Positions 63,443 through 64,000 of a stretch of 64,000 bases of DNA are shown here, piece by piece. Location of the stretch: contig CAWFVJ010000010.1 in assembly GCA_963819175.1 (NCBI GenBank), positions 124,001-188,000 of the forward strand. Reading direction: 5' to 3'. The DNA comes from CAWBRT01 sp963819175 (lineage in GTDB: Bacteria > Acidobacteriota > Terriglobia > Terriglobales > Acidobacteriaceae). The notes under the pieces were generated by a model that saw only the letters and a program-made list of their open reading frames with translations, searched no databases and had not been told where the DNA came from. Position numbers and translations under genes: made by a program. Position 1 is the first letter of the stretch; every line of letters starts with the position of its first letter.

Positions 63443-63845
63443 CGCCCGCCTGTATCAATAAGAGTCGTTGCCGTGGATTTATTCGCAGCCCAAAATGATT
63501 AGAGCCGAAATATCCAGCTCTCCATTCGCCACCATACATCGAGTCCACTAGCAAGGCAATCGGGATATCCTTCACGAAACGAAACTAAAGTAACGTCCAA
63601 CTGGGCTCCCGCTTCCCCGAACTTAATAAGGTGACACCTAAGGGCGAGTGCGTTTTAGTTTCCGACAATTCGAGGTGTAAACCCTACTGCGCATCTCTCG
63701 GCTTATCGCTATGGTGGTTGCGGGTAGCGAATCTGCTCCCGGAAGAGTTGGGCCGATGTGCCTCGGGGGAGAGCGCATCGGCCCATTCTTTATGGTCAGG
63801 GCTGTACAATCGCTTTCTGCGATGAATTCCTAAGGAGCGGAGTCG
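63443..63845. other. Divergent region between the pilin operon and thiM, with a structured element
   Basis: No gene seen. The plus strand could fold into ACACCT ... AGGTGT (about 63635-63680), a CGGG ... CCCG hairpin (about 63721-63741) and a long hairpin TGGGCCGATGTGC ... GCGCATCGGCCCA (63749-63785) followed by TTCTTT. I could not match it to a TPP or other riboswitch consensus. It may be a leader or terminator, or a small RNA. Confidence 0.5.
63749..63785 (+). terminator. Long hairpin ahead of thiM
   Basis: TGGGCCGATG paired with CATCGGCCCA, extended by three more pairs with one G-T, loop CTCGGGGGAGA. A short T-rich tail (TTCTTT) follows. Terminator-like or a regulatory platform; 61 bases before the thiM start. 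Confidence 0.55.
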
Positions 63846-64000
63846 ATGGTCATTGCTGACATGGCAAGCGCAGCGGCTGGATTGATGGCAAAAGTTCGCG
63901 CCGGGAAACCGCTTGTCCATCACATCACCAATCTCGTTGTAATGAACGAGACTGCCAATATAACCCTGTGCGCCGGCGCTCTGCCGGTCATGGCGCATGC
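63846..64000 (+). CDS. thiM: Hydroxyethylthiazole kinase (partial, 5' end)
   Basis: ATG 63846 with AAGGAG eight bases upstream. The 51 visible codons (GLMAKVRAGKPLVHHITNLV, MNETANITLCAGALPVMAHA) match the N-terminus of ThiM, which phosphorylates hydroxyethylthiazole in thiamine salvage. The gene continues beyond the window. Upstream lies a hairpin-rich leader without a recognisable thiamine riboswitch. Confidence 0.85.
   Translation, partial: MVIADMASAAAGLMAKVRAGKPLVHHITNLVVMNETANITLCAGALPVMAH

Noticed and set aside
63600..63845. Thiamine pyrophosphate riboswitch before thiM
   Set aside because: The conserved CUGAGA and UGAUCUGGAUAAUGCCAGCG-type elements were not found; only generic hairpins are visible.
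1..64000. CRISPR array, tRNA or rRNA genes, integrase or transposase
   Set aside because: No regular spacer array, cloverleaf, rRNA segment or recombinase motif was recognised on reading through the window.

Overview
The window looks like part of an Acidobacteriota chromosome, probably of the Terriglobia/Koribacter kind. This is an inference from the GC-rich sequence, GGAGG-type ribosome sites, the density of Ser/Thr kinase, FHA and Sel1 genes, dispersed intergenic repeat families, and phage proteins of a type I associate with this phylum. No rRNA, tRNA, CRISPR array or transposase gene was seen.

Positions 1 to about 18.6 kb hold one end of a prophage or prophage remnant, almost all on the minus strand. 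In transcription order: a zinc-ribbon protein, a sigma-region-4-like protein, a basic protein, a dual-specificity phosphatase, a large pectate-lyase-like tail spike, terminase large subunit, a HipA-like kinase with its DUF3037 partner, portal, prohead-protease-like protein, scaffold-like coiled coil, major capsid protein, head-tail connector, and tail/virion proteins running off the left edge. Most reading frames are broken by single-base indels although the protein sequence between breaks is still good. Several intrinsic terminators divide the cluster. A divergent repressor-like gene (19.2-19.95 kb) has a degenerate S24 domain and two palindromes just before its start. No integrase or attachment site is visible, so the left boundary lies outside the window.

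19.9-46.9 kb is host metabolism and housekeeping: a class V aminotransferase; an intergenic region with a REPIN-like 127-bp repeat; a serine-biosynthesis operon (DUF1015, second class V aminotransferase, serA); a ketone-body/acetoacetate block (thiolase, CoA-transferase A and B, 3-hydroxybutyrate dehydrogenase, MHS transporter); an SCP-x-type thiolase; a lone receiver protein; an AsmA protein; ilvB behind what looks like a complete branched-chain amino acid attenuator; a four-gene operon of cation/proton antiporter, UspA, phosphoesterase and dynamin-like GTPase; and a diguanylate cyclase next to a triple-PilZ protein.

47.1-59.2 kb is a cluster of protein-phosphorylation and envelope genes. 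On the minus strand lie a PP2C phosphatase, a three-FHA ABC exporter fusion, an FHA/membrane/coiled-coil protein, a secreted protein with a degenerate trypsin-like tail, a secreted calpain-type protease (one frameshift), a secreted repeat protein and a Ser/Thr kinase with TPRs. A Sel1-repeat protein is divergent from them. The Sel1 protein and the secreted repeat protein share an unnamed ~55-residue domain. This cluster is the best candidate for an undescribed system.

59.3-63.4 kb holds a minor type IV pilin operon (fimT/gspH-like, pilV, pilW, pilX-like), the last two broken by indels. The window ends inside thiM, preceded by an unassigned structured region.

Three copies of a ~180-260-bp repeat (27.4, 34.8 and 59.3 kb) and two copies of a shorter inverted repeat (20.1 and 47.0 kb) sit between genes.
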